A stretch of DNA of 64,000 nucleotides from Achromobacter sp. UMC46 (GCF_014170335.1 NZ_LZZS01000011.1:1-64000), one strand, 5' to 3'. Shown: positions 1 through 13,233, numbered from the stretch's first letter. Translations and numbers: made by a program. Notes: generated by a model not told the origin, from the letters alone.

Positions 1-743
<743 letters not shown>

Positions 744-1085
744 CAGAGCTTAAGTGCTCGTATTAAGTGTCCACTCTTATCGGTTGTTTTTTGTAGCTGG
801 GGTCAAGAATGCTTGACCCCACGTAGAAGCTAACTCATAGCGCTGCTTGCAGCGTTATGAGTTGGGTTTTACTCAACAGCTATATCGTTCTTTAACAATC
901 TGGAAGAAGCACAACGAAATGTACTTATCAAGTACTCGGCGCAAGTCGAAGAAGATAAGTACGGGTTGTGATTGCATTATTTTGTTCCAAGTTCTCAAGA
1001 CTGAGGTGAATAACCTCAGACTGCTTTGAAACTTATGAACGGCACAAACGCTAATACTCAGGTCCTATAGCCTACAGCGTTATAG
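744..1085 (+). other. 16S-23S internal transcribed spacer without tRNA genes
   Basis: This spacer of about 340 bases contains no tRNA-Ile or tRNA-Ala cloverleaf; no T-loop 'GGTTCGA' or CCA-end pattern was found. It holds a hairpin at 799-820 (GGGGTCAAG, 4-base loop, CTTGACCCC), a long hairpin at 832-863 (15 pairs including one G-U, loop TT), and a boxA-like antitermination element GTTCTTTAACA at 888-898. The last bases (from 1075) form the 5' strand of the 23S processing stem. Many betaproteobacterial rRNA operons carry two tRNAs here, so the absence is worth noting. Confidence 0.85.

Positions 1086-1093
<8 letters not shown>
1075..1093 (+). other. 23S processing stem, 5' strand
   Basis: Bases 1075-1093 are complementary to bases 3960-3978 over 19 positions with one mismatch. 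They bracket the 23S gene, so the precursor ends would pair into the long stem that RNase III cuts in bacterial pre-23S RNA. The complementarity is seen directly; the RNase III role is family knowledge. Confidence 0.75.
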
Positions 1094-3967
<2,874 letters not shown>

Positions 3968-4169
3968 CTATAACACTGATGGTTATTGACCTGGTGATAT
4001 AGCGTTCCAAGTGTCGTTCAATACAAAATCTGGCTGCACCGTCGGCAGCCAGCCAACACCAATTACACCCCCCTGTGCATGATCATCGAGCAAGCCTCTG
4101 ATCATCACACGTTGTGTTTCTTCCAAGATTGGAGCGGTTGCGTTTAACACGCAGCAGCTCAACCAGTTA
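3968..4169 (+). other. 23S-5S spacer
   Basis: About 200 bases of transcribed spacer. Its first 11 bases complete the 3' strand of the 23S processing stem (3960-3978). A short inverted repeat GGCTGC/GCAGCC lies near 4033-4050. No tRNA is visible. The rest shows nothing recognisable. Confidence 0.8.
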
Positions 4170-4284
4170 CGCCTGATGACCATAGCAAGGTGGTACCACT
4201 CCTTCCCATCCCGAACAGGACAGTGAAACGCCTTCGCGCCGATGATAGTGGACGGACGTCTGTGAAAGTAGGTCATCGTCAGGC
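4170..4284 (+). rRNA. rrf: 5S ribosomal RNA
   Basis: A 115-base 5S gene. The 5' strand GCCTGATGAC pairs with the 3' strand GTCATCGTCAGGC to close helix I. The conserved internal block CCCGAACAGGACAGTGAAACG and the following GCGCCGATGATAGT match the family. It ends just before two strong terminators, so it is the last gene of the rRNA operon. Confidence 0.95.
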
Positions 4285-4294
4285 TTTTATTCCG

Positions 4295-4326
4295 CAAAAC
4301 CCCACAGGTGATCCTGTGGGGTTTTG
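4295..4326 (+). terminator. rRNA operon terminator 1
   Basis: An inverted repeat CAAAACCCCACAGG / CCTGTGGGGTTTTG with a 4-base loop starts 11 bases after 5S. The T-rich 3' arm is typical of intrinsic terminators. Confidence 0.85.
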
Positions 4327-4348
4327 TCTTTGGGCGATCGGATTGAAG

Positions 4349-4385
4349 AAAACCCCCTCGTGGCTGACGCCACGAGGGGGTTTTT
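4349..4385. terminator. rRNA operon terminator 2, possibly bidirectional
   Basis: A strong hairpin (AACCCCCTCGTGGC paired with GCCACGAGGGGGTT, loop TGAC-like) flanked by A and T runs on its two sides. It sits between the rRNA operon and the convergent acetyltransferase gene (4410-4985, minus), so it could end transcription from both sides. Confidence 0.85.
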
Positions 4386-4409
4386 GTTTTGGGACCGGAA
4401 TATGTGCGC

Positions 4410-4985
4410 TTAGAGATCCGCCGGGTTGATCAGTGCGGTCAATACGTGATCGTGCCAGGCGCCATTGATTTGAAGATAAGACCGTGCTTGGCCTTCGCGC
4501 TGGAAACCCAGACTGGCCAGCAATCGGGCGCTGCGCGCATTTTCGGGTCGGTAATTGGCCATGATCCGGTGGAGCTTCATGTTCTGGAAGACATGGGCGA
4601 TCGCAGCGGTCAGCCCCTCGCGCATCAAGCCCTGGCCTTGCCATCGTTCAGCGATGGAGTAGCCCAGGTGGCAGGCTTGAAACGCGCCCCGGACGATGTT
4701 GGTGAAGTTGCAGACACCGGCAAGTTCTCCGCTTGCCCGGCTGAACAGCAACAGGTGAAGCGCCTCGCCCTCCCCATTCCGCTTCGCCATTCCCTGCAGC
4801 CGCTCGGCGACGGCATAGCGTTCAAAGAAGGCGGCGTGGCGTAGCGGTTCCCAGGGCTGGAGATAGTCGTGGTTGTCCAGCAGGTACGTTCGCAGGCTGG
4901 CGGCATGGGACACCGCCGCTGGCAGCAGATGCAGCCGCGGCGTGGCGAGTCCGGCGTCGGGGAAAGCGAGGGGCAGGAGGTTCAC
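4410..4985 (-). CDS. RimJ/RimL-type GNAT N-acetyltransferase
   Basis: A 191-residue GNAT protein that would transfer acetyl from acetyl-CoA to an alpha-amino group, probably of a ribosomal protein as in RimJ/RimL. Features seen are the N-terminal TPRLHLLP strand, the acetyl-CoA loop region ERWQGQGLMREG (about residues 113-124), the NxxSxRLLxSLGFxxEG block and the C-terminal WHDHVLTALI typical of RimJ. The start is GTG at 4985, only 6 bases after the dctD stop, so it is probably the third gene of the dctB-dctD transcript. No functional link with dicarboxylate uptake is obvious. The protein substrate cannot be read from the sequence. Confidence 0.8.
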   Translation of the reverse strand: MNLLPLAFPDAGLATPRLHLLPAAVSHAASLRTYLLDNHDYLQPWEPLRHAAFFERYAVAERLQGMAKRNGEGEALHLLLFSRASGELAGVCNFTNIVRGAFQACHLGYSIAERWQGQGLMREGLTAAIAHVFQNMKLHRIMANYRPENARSARLLASLGFQREGQARSYLQINGAWHDHVLTALINPADL

Positions 4986-4991
4986 GGTGCG

Positions 4992-6425
4992 CTATTTGTC
5001 TGGACTGGGCAAATACTGTTGGCGGTCAATGCCGTGGCGTTGCAGCTTGTCGTAGAAGGTCTTGCGGGGAATACCCAGCGACTCCAGTGTGGCCTTGATG
5101 TCTCCTTGATGCGCCGAAAGCGTATCGCGGATGTGTTGGGCCTCGAAGCGCTCGATCCTTTCGGGCAGGCTGCAAGCCTCTGTGTGTGCGGGCGGGGCCT
5201 CCAACGCGGGACTGTCCAGGACACCCAGGACCACGCGTTCGGCGAAATGCGCGAGCTCCCGCACATTGCCCGGCCAATCATGGGTCATGACGTATTGCTT
5301 GATCGCGGCGGGCATGTCCGGAATATCGCGATTGAAGCGGCGCGACGCATGCCCGAGATAGTGGGCAAAGAGCAGGGGGATGTCGTCCCGGCGCTCGCGC
5401 AGGGGCGGAATGCGGATCGTGACGACATTCAATCGGTAGAACAGGTCTTCTCGGAACTTGGCGCGGATGGCGGGATTGCCCAGGTCTTCCTTGGTGGCAG
5501 CAACGACGCGCAGGTCCAGATTGCGGACGTCATTGCTGCCTAGTGGCGTTATCTGACGGGATTCGAGCACGCGCAGCAGCTTGACCTGTACGGCCAGGGG
5601 CATGCTTTCGATTTCGTCCAGGAACAAGGTGCCGCCGCTGGCGTGTTCGATGCGGCCAATGCGCTTCTTCTGGGCACCGGTGAAGGCGCCCGGCTCATGT
5701 CCGAATAGTTCGCTCTCGATGACGCTTTCAGGCAAGGCGCCGCAGTTGATGGCGACCAGTTCGCGATGGCGGCGGCGGCTGAGCCGATGGAGCGCGGTGG
5801 CCACCACTTCCTTGCCGGTGCCCGTCTCGCCTTCGACCAGCACGTCGACATCCGCGTCCGCGATATGGCGCAGGGTCTGCTTGATGCGTTGCATGGCGGG
5901 GGTGGTGCCGATGAAAGGCACATCGTCTGCTTCCACCGCAAACGCGGCTTCGCGCAGACGGCGGTTTTCGAGGATCAGCCGCCGTTTTTCGGCGGCGTGA
6001 GTGATGGCGGTGAGGAGTCTGTCGGGCGGGTAGGGCTTGGCGAGGAAGTCGTAGGCGCCATCGCGCATGCACTGTACGGCGGTGGCGATATCGCCGTGGC
6101 CTGTAATGAGGATGACGGGAAGCTCGGGGTCTATATCGCGTAAGCGTTGGAACAATTGCAGGCCATCGATATCGGGCATGCGTATATCCGTCACGACCAC
6201 GCCGTTGAATTCACGGTGCAGAAGGGGCAGCGCCGCGCGGGCCAAGCCGTGGGCATCCACCTGCATGCCGTGCAGCTTCAAGGTCTGGACGTTCGCCCGC
6301 CGCAGTTCTTCGTCGTCGTCGATGAAGACGACGTGAGGCGGGGCGGGCGGACGGAGCCGATCGTCTTCCGGTGCGGAGATGGAAGGCGGGGAGTCGGAAG
6401 GAGAGGAGTCAGCGGCGCGGGTCAT
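4992..6425 (-). CDS. dctD: C4-dicarboxylate response regulator DctD (sigma-54 activator)
   Basis: A 477-residue NtrC-family activator in the cytoplasm. It has an N-terminal receiver domain (about 31-150) with acidic pocket D36-D38 and phospho-acceptor D80 in VTDIRMP, a AAA+ domain with Walker A GETGTGKE and the sigma-54-contacting GAFTGA loop, and a C-terminal Fis-type helix-turn-helix ([17 protein letters not shown]). The start at 6425 is chosen because its ATG overlaps the dctB stop (ATGA), implying translational coupling; a longer upstream frame is only dctB in another phase. It pairs with the adjacent DctB and should activate the divergent dctA through the dyads at 8396-8445. Confidence 0.93.
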   Translation of the reverse strand: MTRAADSSPSDSPPSISAPEDDRLRPPAPPHVVFIDDDEELRRANVQTLKLHGMQVDAHGLARAALPLLHREFNGVVVTDIRMPDIDGLQLFQRLRDIDPELPVILITGHGDIATAVQCMRDGAYDFLAKPYPPDRLLTAITHAAEKRRLILENRRLREAAFAVEADDVPFIGTTPAMQRIKQTLRHIADADVDVLVEGETGTGKEVVATALHRLSRRRHRELVAINCGALPESVIESELFGHEPGAFTGAQKKRIGRIEHASGGTLFLDEIESMPLAVQVKLLRVLESRQITPLGSNDVRNLDLRVVAATKEDLGNPAIRAKFREDLFYRLNVVTIRIPPLRERRDDIPLLFAHYLGHASRRFNRDIPDMPAAIKQYVMTHDWPGNVRELAHFAERVVLGVLDSPALEAPPAHTEACSLPERIERFEAQHIRDTLSAHQGDIKATLESLGIPRKTFYDKLQRHGIDRQQYLPSPDK

Positions 6426-8392
6426 GGCGTGAAGGCCGGAATGGATGTTACTGAGGCTGCCTTGCGCAGCGTCAGGGTGAACATGGCGCCTTGCTGGGGG
6501 CCATGCGGAGCGGGGAAGCCGGGATCGCTCGGGTGGGCCGCGCGCAATTCGCCGCCGAATTCGGTGACGATGTCGCGGCAAATGACGAGCCCCAGGCCCA
6601 GGCCTTCCGGCTTGCTTGTATGAAATGGCGTGAACAGGCGATCCCTGTCGTTCGGTGACAGGCCGGGGCCGTTATCGCTGACGTGGATCTGGAGCGTTGC
6701 GCCCAGGTCTTGAAGGGCGACGATGACGCGGCCGTCCGGCCGGCCCTCCAGCGCTTCCAGCGCATTCTGGAGCAGGTTCACCAGCACCTGTTCCAACCGC
6801 ACGCGGTTGGCGAGGACCAGGAAGTCCTGCTCTGCCGGCGGGCGTTGGAGGCTCACGCCTTGACGGCGAGCACGCGGGCCCACCAGCAACAGTGCGCCGT
6901 CCAGCGCTTCCGTCAGGCGGGTCGGGCCAACCGAGGCCCCGGCCTTGCGCGAAAACGCGCGCAGTTCGCCGGTGATGTGTCCGATGCGTTCGGTTAGCGA
7001 AGCGATGGTGCCGAGGTTTTCCTGCACCGAACCGGCATCGTGGCGCCGAAGGAATTCGGACGCATTGTCCGCGTAGGCGCGGATGGCGGAGACCGGTTGA
7101 TTGATTTCGTGCGCGACGCCGGCCGCGACCTGGCCTAGCAGGGCAAGTTTGCTGGCTTGCACCAATTCCTCTTGCATGATGTGCAGCTTGGCTTCGGTGC
7201 GTTGGCGTTCATCCATTTCGTCCATCAATTGCTCGTTCACGTCCAGCAATTGGGCTGTTCGTTCGTCTACCAGCGCCGCCAACTGTGCCTGGATGGCCGC
7301 ATGCTGTTCCGCGCGTTCGCGGTGGCGTTGGCGGCGAACCAGCACGATGCCGACCGCGGCGGCCAACAGGCTGAGTGCAAGCAGGGCGCCCAATTGGGCG
7401 TTGGTGCTGGCCTGGTTCATGGCGGTTTGCACGGGCGACAACAGATGCAGCGTCCAACCTGGCGATTCCACGATGGGCAGCGTGGTGTGCAACAAGGGCG
7501 CGCCCTTGGGCAGCGGCGGCACGGCGTCGTCGGGGCGCACCAGTTGGCCAGTGCTGACCGGCGCAAGCGGGGGGGAGAGCGGCAGGGGCCGGAACTGGGC
7601 ATCGCCGAATTGCAGGCTGGTGCGCAGGCTTTGCGCCAATCCGGGCGCCAGCGGCGCCAGGACGTCGAAGCGCCAGTCGGCAATGCTGCCCAACAGCACC
7701 ACGCCATGTTCGTCCGTAACGAAGATCGGCGCGCTGGACTGGCGCCAGTCGGACTCGAGGTCACGGAAATCGACCTTCAGCACGATGACGCCCACCAGGT
7801 CGCCGTTGGCGTCGTCGATGCGCCGCGACAGGTACAGGCCGGCTTCGTGGCTGACCGTGCCCAATGCGAAATGTTCGGCGAAGCCGCGGGTGACGGAACC
7901 CTGGAAGTAGGGCCGGAACTGGTAGTCCACGCCGACGAACGTCGCCGGTTCGCGCCAGTTGCTGGCGGCGATGGCCAGGCCTTTCTTGTCCAGCAGGTAG
8001 ATGGCCGATGCGCCGACCCCGCGGCTGAGCGTGTCCAGCTTTTCATCCAGCGACTCGATCTGCTCAGCGGATGCGCCCTGCAAGGCGGCCCGCACGTCGA
8101 CATCCCGCGTCAACACGAAAGGCAGGGCCCTGAACTTGTCCAGGTTGTTGCGTAGCAGCGCGGCATTGATCTGCCCGGCGGCACGTGCCTGCACGGCTGC
8201 GGCCTGTACCGCGCCGTCGCGCGCCCACTGCGTCGCGATGTGTAGCACGCCGAAAACGAGGCCGACGGCAAGCATTGCCATTGCCGTCTTTGCCAGCCAC
8301 GAGCGGTTCGCCGGCGTTCGCCGAGGCGGCGGCAGGGGGGAGGGATCCCAGTCGTGGCGGCCAGATCGAGGGGATGGGGCGCGGTTGAGCAT
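6422..8392 (-). CDS. dctB: C4-dicarboxylate sensor histidine kinase DctB
   Basis: A 656-residue inner-membrane kinase. A membrane segment at about 32-52, a periplasmic double-PAS/dCache-like sensor of about 280 residues (containing [11 protein letters not shown] and a GLYLSRR strand) and a second membrane segment at about 334-352 are followed by a coiled linker, the phospho-acceptor H428 in GVAHEINQP, and an ATPase domain with N, G1 (SDNGPGL) and G2 (GLGLGL) boxes. This is the DctB layout. It should sense external succinate-, fumarate- or malate-like acids and phosphorylate DctD. No Shine-Dalgarno sequence precedes the ATG, and the first DctD-type dyad begins 3 bases upstream, so its own expression may be affected by DctD binding. 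Confidence 0.92.
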   Translation of the reverse strand: MLNRAPSPRSGRHDWDPSPLPPPRRTPANRSWLAKTAMAMLAVGLVFGVLHIATQWARDGAVQAAAVQARAAGQINAALLRNNLDKFRALPFVLTRDVDVRAALQGASAEQIESLDEKLDTLSRGVGASAIYLLDKKGLAIAASNWREPATFVGVDYQFRPYFQGSVTRGFAEHFALGTVSHEAGLYLSRRIDDANGDLVGVIVLKVDFRDLESDWRQSSAPIFVTDEHGVVLLGSIADWRFDVLAPLAPGLAQSLRTSLQFGDAQFRPLPLSPPLAPVSTGQLVRPDDAVPPLPKGAPLLHTTLPIVESPGWTLHLLSPVQTAMNQASTNAQLGALLALSLLAAAVGIVLVRRQRHRERAEQHAAIQAQLAALVDERTAQLLDVNEQLMDEMDERQRTEAKLHIMQEELVQASKLALLGQVAAGVAHEINQPVSAIRAYADNASEFLRRHDAGSVQENLGTIASLTERIGHITGELRAFSRKAGASVGPTRLTEALDGALLLVGPRARRQGVSLQRPPAEQDFLVLANRVRLEQVLVNLLQNALEALEGRPDGRVIVALQDLGATLQIHVSDNGPGLSPNDRDRLFTPFHTSKPEGLGLGLVICRDIVTEFGGELRAAHPSDPGFPAPHGPQQGAMFTLTLRKAASVTSIPAFTP

Positions 8393-8395
8393 GTG

Positions 8396-8445
8396 TGTGC
8401 GGTTTTTCGCACATTCTATCCGGTTTTTGTGTGATTTTCCGCCTA
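8396..8445. promoter_or_regulatory. Tandem upstream activating sites for dctA (DctD-type dyads)
   Basis: Two 18-base dyads with the same design: TGTGCG-N6-CGCACA at 8396-8413 (perfect) and TGTGTG-N6-CGCCTA at 8428-8445 (degenerate). Their centres are 32 bp apart, about three helical turns, so both face the same side. They lie about 120 and 152 bp upstream of the predicted dctA start of transcription, the usual place for NtrC-family enhancers. Tandem DctD sites of similar half-site sequence are known from rhizobial dctA; that match is from memory. Confidence 0.75.
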
Positions 8446-8529
8446 ATGGGCGGGCAGGAAATCACGGGAGCCATTGGGAAACGGCGAAATATCAATGGCT
8501 TGGCGGCACGGTCAGGCTGCTTGGCTGGT

Positions 8530-8545
8530 TGGCACGGCTCTTGCA
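8530..8545 (+). promoter_or_regulatory. Sigma-54 promoter of dctA
   Basis: TGGCACGGCTCTTGCA matches the -24/-12 consensus TGGCAC-N5-TTGCA exactly, with GG and GC correctly spaced. Transcription would start near 8557, leaving an untranslated leader of about 110 bases before dctA. Confidence 0.88.
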
Positions 8546-8665
8546 TATATCAATGTAAGCCGGCCATCGACTGCCCGGTGAAATGGGCTTGCGGCGATAA
8601 CGCAATGCCACAAAACAGATAACGCTCCGTCGCCCGCTGCGCTCAAGCGCCCGGGGCAAGGGGCA

Positions 8666-10030
8666 ATGGTGGGGACAAACCCAATGATCGACGTGGATCA
8701 CGGCGCGCCTGCGCGCAAGCTCAAGTTCTATCAAATCCTCTATGTCCAGGTGATTTTCGCCATCGTGGTCGGCGTGTTGCTGGGCGCGTTCAAGCCCGAA
8801 CTCGGCCAGCAGATGCAGCCGCTGGGCGACGCCTTCATCAAGCTGGTGAAGATGATCATCTCTCCGGTGATCTTCCTGACCGTGGCATCCGGCATCGCCG
8901 CCATGAGCGACCTGAAGAAGGTGGGGCGCGTGGCGGGCAAGGCCATGCTGTATTTCCTGGTCTTCTCGACGCTGGCCCTGATCGTCGGCATGCTGGTCAG
9001 CCATTTGGTCCAGCCGGGCGCGGGGATGCATATCGACCCCAATACGCTGGATCAGAAGGCGGTGGCGACCTACGTGGCCAAGGCGCACGATTCGACCATC
9101 ACCGGCTTCCTGATGAACATCATCCCGACGACGATCTTCAGTCCGTTCGTGGGCGGGGACATCCTTCAGGTCCTGTTCGTGGCGGTGCTGTTCGGCATCG
9201 CGCTGGCGATGGTCGGCGAGCGCGGCAAGCCCATCCTGAACTTCATGACGGCACTGGCCCAGCCGATCTTCAAGCTGGTCGCGATTCTGATGAAGGCGGC
9301 CCCGATCGGTGCCTTTGGCGCGATGGCGTTCACCATCGGCAAGTACGGCATCAAATCGGTCGTGAACCTGGCGATGCTGGTGGGCACCTTCTATGCCACC
9401 TCGGTGCTGTTCGTGGTGGTGGTGCTGGGCCTGGTCGCCCGCTACAACGGTTTCTCGATCCTGAAGCTGGTCCGCTACATTCGCGAAGAATTGCTGCTGG
9501 TGCTGGGCACGAGCTCGTCCGAAGCGGCGCTGCCGACCTTGATGCAGAAGATGGAACGCGCCGGGTGTTCGAAGTCGGTGGTCGGCCTGGTGGTGCCCAC
9601 GGGATACTCGTTCAACCTGGACGGCACCAACATCTACATGACGATGGCGGCGCTGTTCATTGCCCAGGCTTGCGATATTCCCTTGTCGCTGGGGGATCAG
9701 ATCCTGCTGCTGGCTGTTGCGATGCTGAGCTCCAAGGGTGCTGCCGGCGTGACGGGCGCAGGTTTCATCACCCTGGCCGCGACCTTGTCGGTCGTGCCGT
9801 CCGTGCCGATCGCCGGCATGACGCTGATCCTGGGCGTGGACCGCTTCATGTCGGAATGCCGGGCGCTGACGAACTTGGTCGGCAACGCCACTGCCACGGT
9901 TGTAGTTGCCCGTTGGGAAGGCGAACTGGATCAGGAGCAGCTGCACGCGGCGCTTGACGGCCAGGCGCCGGCCCTGCCCGAACCGGCGCCGGCCGTCGCA
10001 TCCCAGACGCCGCTGAGCCACAAGGCCTGA
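8666..10030 (+). CDS. dctA: C4-dicarboxylate transport protein DctA
   Basis: A 454-residue inner-membrane symporter of the DAACS (SLC1-like) family importing succinate, fumarate and malate with cations. Seen are the N-terminal [15 protein letters not shown] membrane segment, the serine-rich re-entrant loop [12 protein letters not shown], and the substrate-site region [14 protein letters not shown] followed by the second hairpin ([13 protein letters not shown]). Length fits the family. ATG 8666 is used; ATG 8684 (MIDVDHG) has a GGTGGGG upstream and is an equally plausible start. It is transcribed divergently from dctBD and has its own sigma-54 promoter and terminator. Confidence 0.94.
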   Translation: MVGTNPMIDVDHGAPARKLKFYQILYVQVIFAIVVGVLLGAFKPELGQQMQPLGDAFIKLVKMIISPVIFLTVASGIAAMSDLKKVGRVAGKAMLYFLVFSTLALIVGMLVSHLVQPGAGMHIDPNTLDQKAVATYVAKAHDSTITGFLMNIIPTTIFSPFVGGDILQVLFVAVLFGIALAMVGERGKPILNFMTALAQPIFKLVAILMKAAPIGAFGAMAFTIGKYGIKSVVNLAMLVGTFYATSVLFVVVVLGLVARYNGFSILKLVRYIREELLLVLGTSSSEAALPTLMQKMERAGCSKSVVGLVVPTGYSFNLDGTNIYMTMAALFIAQACDIPLSLGDQILLLAVAMLSSKGAAGVTGAGFITLAATLSVVPSVPIAGMTLILGVDRFMSECRALTNLVGNATATVVVARWEGELDQEQLHAALDGQAPALPEPAPAVASQTPLSHKA

Positions 10031-10053
10031 TCCGCAGGGACCATCCCGCCATG

Positions 10054-10097
10054 AAAAATCCCCCGGGGCCGGATGGCCTGTCGGGGGATTTTTTTGT
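10054..10097 (+). terminator. Terminator after dctA
   Basis: AAAAATCCCCCG pairs with CGGGGGATTTTT across a loop of about 20 bases, ending in a T run. It separates dctA from the convergent maf gene and could act in both directions. Confidence 0.8.
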
Positions 10098-10109
10098 TCA
10101 GGGGCCGCG

Positions 10110-10730
10110 TCAGGGCGTCTGGATGCCCGCGGCCCTTAGCAAGCCGGAGGTTTCAAACAGCGGCAAGCCCATCACGCCGGTATAGCTGCCGGAGATATGC
10201 GCGATAAAAGTGCCGGCCAGCCCCTGGATGCCATAGGCACCGGCTTTGCCGAAGGGTTCGCCGCTGTCGCAGTAGCGGCCGATTTCATCGTCGCTCAGCT
10301 CGCGCATGCGGACTTGCGTGACGGAAACGGCTTCCAGCAACTGGTCGCCTGCCCAGACGGCCACGGCGGTATGCACCTCGTGGGTCGCCCCGGACAGGGC
10401 GCGCAGGATGCGGAGGGCGTCGTCGCGGTCGGCAGGCTTGCCCAGCACGGCGCCATCCAGGATGACGGTGGTGTCGGCGGCCAGCAGGGGCAGGGGCGGC
10501 AACGCCTGGCTGCGCATCCAGTCGCGGCCGCGCAAGGCCTTGTCGCGGGCGGTGCGCCGCACGTAGTCGGCGGCGCTTTCGCCCGAGTGCTGGGGTTCGT
10601 CTTCGCCAGGCGGCGCCGGCACCCGCAGGACCTCGTGGGCCAGGCCGATCTGGGTCAGCAATTCGCGCCGTCTCGGGCTGGCCGAGGCAAGGTAGAGGCG
10701 GGGGGAGTCGGAGCCGGTTGTCTGGGACAT
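10110..10730 (-). CDS. maf: Maf family nucleotide pyrophosphatase (YhdE type)
   Basis: A 206-residue cytoplasmic enzyme that hydrolyses non-canonical or surplus nucleoside triphosphates to monophosphates. The signature SASPRRRELL is at residues 16-25; the catalytic-loop AADTTVILDG and the C-terminal KAGAYGIQGLAG and SYTGVMGLPLFET follow. These match E. coli YhdE (dTTP/UTP pyrophosphatase) better than YceF. It is the last gene of the minus-strand run starting at yebC and lies 34 bases after rlmH. Confidence 0.9.
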   Translation of the reverse strand: MSQTTGSDSPRLYLASASPRRRELLTQIGLAHEVLRVPAPPGEDEPQHSGESAADYVRRTARDKALRGRDWMRSQALPPLPLLAADTTVILDGAVLGKPADRDDALRILRALSGATHEVHTAVAVWAGDQLLEAVSVTQVRMRELSDDEIGRYCDSGEPFGKAGAYGIQGLAGTFIAHISGSYTGVMGLPLFETSGLLRAAGIQTP

Positions 10731-10764
10731 GCGGGAACAGGATGGGCGCCGGCCCGGTGGGCGG

Positions 10765-11235
10765 TCAGGCGCGGTGATAGGGGTGGTTGGTCATGATGGC
10801 CCAGGCCCGATAGAGCTGCTCGGCCAGCACCACGCGCACCATGGGATGCGGCAACGTCAGGGAGGACAGGCGCAGTTGCCCGCTGCACGAGGCTTTCAGG
10901 TCGGCATCCAGTCCGTCAGGACCGCCGACGAGGAAGGCGACGTCTTGTCCGCCCGCCCGCCATTGCTCAAGCTTTTGCGACAAGGCCATCGTGGTGAGGT
11001 CGCGGCCGCGTTCGTCCAGCGCCAGGCGCAGGGCGCCGGCGGGCAACGCGGCTTCGATGCGCTTGGCTTCCGCCGCCATCATCTGGGCCGGCGTCTTGCC
11101 CGTGGTGCGGGGTTCAGGCTTGATCTCGCGCAGTTCCAGCGCGCAATCGGCCGGAAGGCGTTTGGCGTAGTCGGACCAGGCGGTCTCCACCCAGTCCGGC
11201 ATCCGCGTGCCCACGGCCGCAACGATCAGTTTCAC
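10765..11235 (-). CDS. rlmH: 23S rRNA pseudouridine-1915 N3-methyltransferase RlmH
   Basis: A 156-residue SPOUT methyltransferase that methylates pseudouridine 1915 in helix 69 of 23S rRNA using S-adenosylmethionine. The start MKLIVAAVG, the cofactor-loop FLVGGPDG and the C-terminal [18 protein letters not shown] with YHRA end are diagnostic, and length equals E. coli RlmH. It follows rsfS by 9 bases, the common rsfS-rlmH pairing. Confidence 0.96.
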   Translation of the reverse strand: MKLIVAAVGTRMPDWVETAWSDYAKRLPADCALELREIKPEPRTTGKTPAQMMAAEAKRIEAALPAGALRLALDERGRDLTTMALSQKLEQWRAGGQDVAFLVGGPDGLDADLKASCSGQLRLSSLTLPHPMVRVVLAEQLYRAWAIMTNHPYHRA

Positions 11236-11244
11236 GGCAGGGAC

Positions 11245-11649
11245 TCAGCTTTCGACGTCGTCGTAGCCGCTGTCGGTGGGGATCGGCGCCACGCGAGTGG
11301 ATTCGGGCAGGAGCTTCACGCGCACCGGCTTGCCGCCCCAGATCTCTTCCAGGTTGTAGTACTGGCGGATGGCGGGCTGCATGATGTGCACGACGACGTC
11401 GCCCAAGTCGACGACGACCCATTCACCGGTGTCTTCGCCTTCGATGGTGATGCCGGACAAGCTCAGCGCACGGCCGCTGTCGGCCACGCTGGAAGCAAGG
11501 GCGCGGGTCTGGCGGTTGGAGGTGGCGCTTGCAATCACGACGCGATCGAACAGGCTCGTCAGATGCGTGGTGTTGTAGACCTTGATGTCTTGCGCCTTGA
11601 CGTCTTCGAGGGCATCGATGACGGCGCGTTGGAGTTTCGTTATATCCAT
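11245..11649 (-). CDS. rsfS: Ribosomal silencing factor RsfS
   Basis: A 134-residue Iojap/DUF143 protein. RsfS binds L14 on the large subunit and blocks subunit joining in poor conditions. Seen are the nucleotidyltransferase-like core with DIKVYN, the FDRVVIASATSNRQ block, and GEWVVVDLGDVVVHIM, followed by a short acidic tail. It lies between nadD and rlmH, the usual bacterial neighbourhood. Gap to nadD is 74 bases. Confidence 0.95.
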   Translation of the reverse strand: MDITKLQRAVIDALEDVKAQDIKVYNTTHLTSLFDRVVIASATSNRQTRALASSVADSGRALSLSGITIEGEDTGEWVVVDLGDVVVHIMQPAIRQYYNLEEIWGGKPVRVKLLPESTRVAPIPTDSGYDDVES

Positions 11650-11723
11650 AGCTGCAAATATAACCCGCGGACGGACGGCGGATGCCGGCTCCGTGGCGCT
11701 TTGGGCGCCCGGCGGGTGTGGGT

Positions 11724-12311
11724 TTATCGGTAAAGCTGGTGCGCCGCAATATAAGCGGCGACAGCGGGGGGCAGCAGGCCATCGGTGGACTCGCCGGCCG
11801 CCAGGCGCCGGCGGATCTCGGAGGCGGACACCGCCATGGGGGCAAAGGGCAGTTCTTCCAGGCGGTGCCCGTGATCGCCCAGCCAGGTGGCCAGCTCGGC
11901 CGGGGGGGTCAACGGGGTGCCGGGGCGGGTCGCTACGGCCAAGTCCACCAGGCTGGCGATGTCGCGCCAGTTGCGCCAGGTGCAGAAATTGGCCAATTGG
12001 TCGGCGCCCAACAGCCAGACATAGCGCGCGTGCTGGGGCAGGGCGCGCAAGGTGTCGATGGTGTAAGTTGCGCCGCCGCGTTCGATTTCAATGGGATTGA
12101 CGGCCAGGCCATCGTGGCCGGCGATCGCCAGTTCAAGCATGTCGCAGCGCTGTTCGCCGGTGGCGTGCAAGGCCGCGCGCTGCCAGGGGTTGGCAGCGGG
12201 GATCAGTTCCACGGCCGCCAAGCCGAGCGTTTGCAGGGCGTTCTGCGCCAAGGCAAGGTGCGCGACGTGGACGGGGTCGAAGCTGCCGCCCAGGAGACCG
12301 ATGCGCTTCAA
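11724..12311 (-). CDS. nadD: Nicotinate-nucleotide adenylyltransferase NadD
   Basis: A 195-residue enzyme joining nicotinate mononucleotide with ATP to give deamido-NAD. The nucleotidyltransferase motif [12 protein letters not shown] lies at about residues 8-19, [11 protein letters not shown] in the middle, and the SASEIRRRL signature near the C terminus. The start is taken as TTG at 12311, whose TTGA overlaps the hemF stop and gives the family's usual KRIGLLGG beginning; the longer frame upstream is only hemF in another phase. Confidence 0.93.
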   Translation of the reverse strand: MKRIGLLGGSFDPVHVAHLALAQNALQTLGLAAVELIPAANPWQRAALHATGEQRCDMLELAIAGHDGLAVNPIEIERGGATYTIDTLRALPQHARYVWLLGADQLANFCTWRNWRDIASLVDLAVATRPGTPLTPPAELATWLGDHGHRLEELPFAPMAVSASEIRRRLAAGESTDGLLPPAVAAYIAAHQLYR

Positions 12312-13219
12312 ATCCAGTCCCGCGGCGTCAGGTAGGCGGCAAGCCCGGCTTCTGGGCTGCCCGCTTCCGGCTGCCAGTCGTACCGCCACTGCGCCATCGG
12401 CGGCATGGACAACAGGATGGATTCGGTGCGGCCGCCCGACTGCAGTCCGAACAGCGTGCCGCGGTCGAAGACCAGGTTGAATTCGACGTAGCGGCCACGG
12501 CGGTAGGCCTGGAAGTCGCGTTCGCGTTCCGTGTAGGCCAGTTCGCGGCGGCGTTCGACGATGGGCAGATAGCTGGGCAGGAAGGCGTCGCCGACCGAAC
12601 GGGTCAGGGCGAACGAGGCGTCGAATCCCGGGGCGTTCAGGTCGTCGAAGAAAATACCGCCGATGCCGCGTGTTTCATTGCGGTGCTTCAAGAAGAAGTA
12701 CTCGTCGCACCAGCGCTTGTAGCGCGGATAGTAGTCGGCGCCGTGCGGCGCCAGCGCATCCCGGCACACGGTATGGAAGTGCCGGGCGTCTTCTTCGAAG
12801 GGGTAGTAAGGGGTCAGATCGATACCGCCGCCGAACCAGAAAACGTCGGATTCGGCGTGGCCGGGGCGGGCCGCCGCCATGAACATCCGCACGTTCATGT
12901 GCGTGGTGGGCACATAGGGGTTGCGCGGGTGCAGCACCATCGACACGCCCATGGCTTCCCAACCGCGCCCGGCAAGCTCGGGTCGGTGGGCGCTGGCCGA
13001 GGGCGGCAGCTTGGTGCCCTTGACGTGGCTGAACAGCACGCCCGCCCGCTCGAACAGCTTGCCGCCTTCCAGCAGGCGAGACAGGCCGCCGCCGCCTTCG
13101 GGCCGGACCCATTCATCGGCGCGGAAGGCGCCGCCTTCCGCGGTTTCCAGGGCGCCGACAATGCGGGCCTGCAAGCCGGTGAAGTAGTCTCGGACGGTGG
13201 CGACGGGCAAGGCGTTCAT
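12308..13219 (-). CDS. hemF: Oxygen-dependent coproporphyrinogen III oxidase HemF
   Basis: A 303-residue enzyme converting coproporphyrinogen III to protoporphyrinogen IX with oxygen in haem synthesis. Diagnostic blocks are [42 protein letters not shown] and [15 protein letters not shown]. Length matches E. coli HemF. It is 14 bases from purD and its stop overlaps the nadD start, so the genes are very likely co-transcribed. Confidence 0.96.
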   Translation of the reverse strand: MNALPVATVRDYFTGLQARIVGALETAEGGAFRADEWVRPEGGGGLSRLLEGGKLFERAGVLFSHVKGTKLPPSASAHRPELAGRGWEAMGVSMVLHPRNPYVPTTHMNVRMFMAAARPGHAESDVFWFGGGIDLTPYYPFEEDARHFHTVCRDALAPHGADYYPRYKRWCDEYFFLKHRNETRGIGGIFFDDLNAPGFDASFALTRSVGDAFLPSYLPIVERRRELAYTERERDFQAYRRGRYVEFNLVFDRGTLFGLQSGGRTESILLSMPPMAQWRYDWQPEAGSPEAGLAAYLTPRDWI

Positions 13220-13233
13220 CTATCGCTTTCCGT

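Noticed and set aside
744..1085. The hairpins in the 16S-23S spacer as tRNA genes
   Set aside because: No D-arm, T-arm or anticodon pattern fits; they are simple stems.
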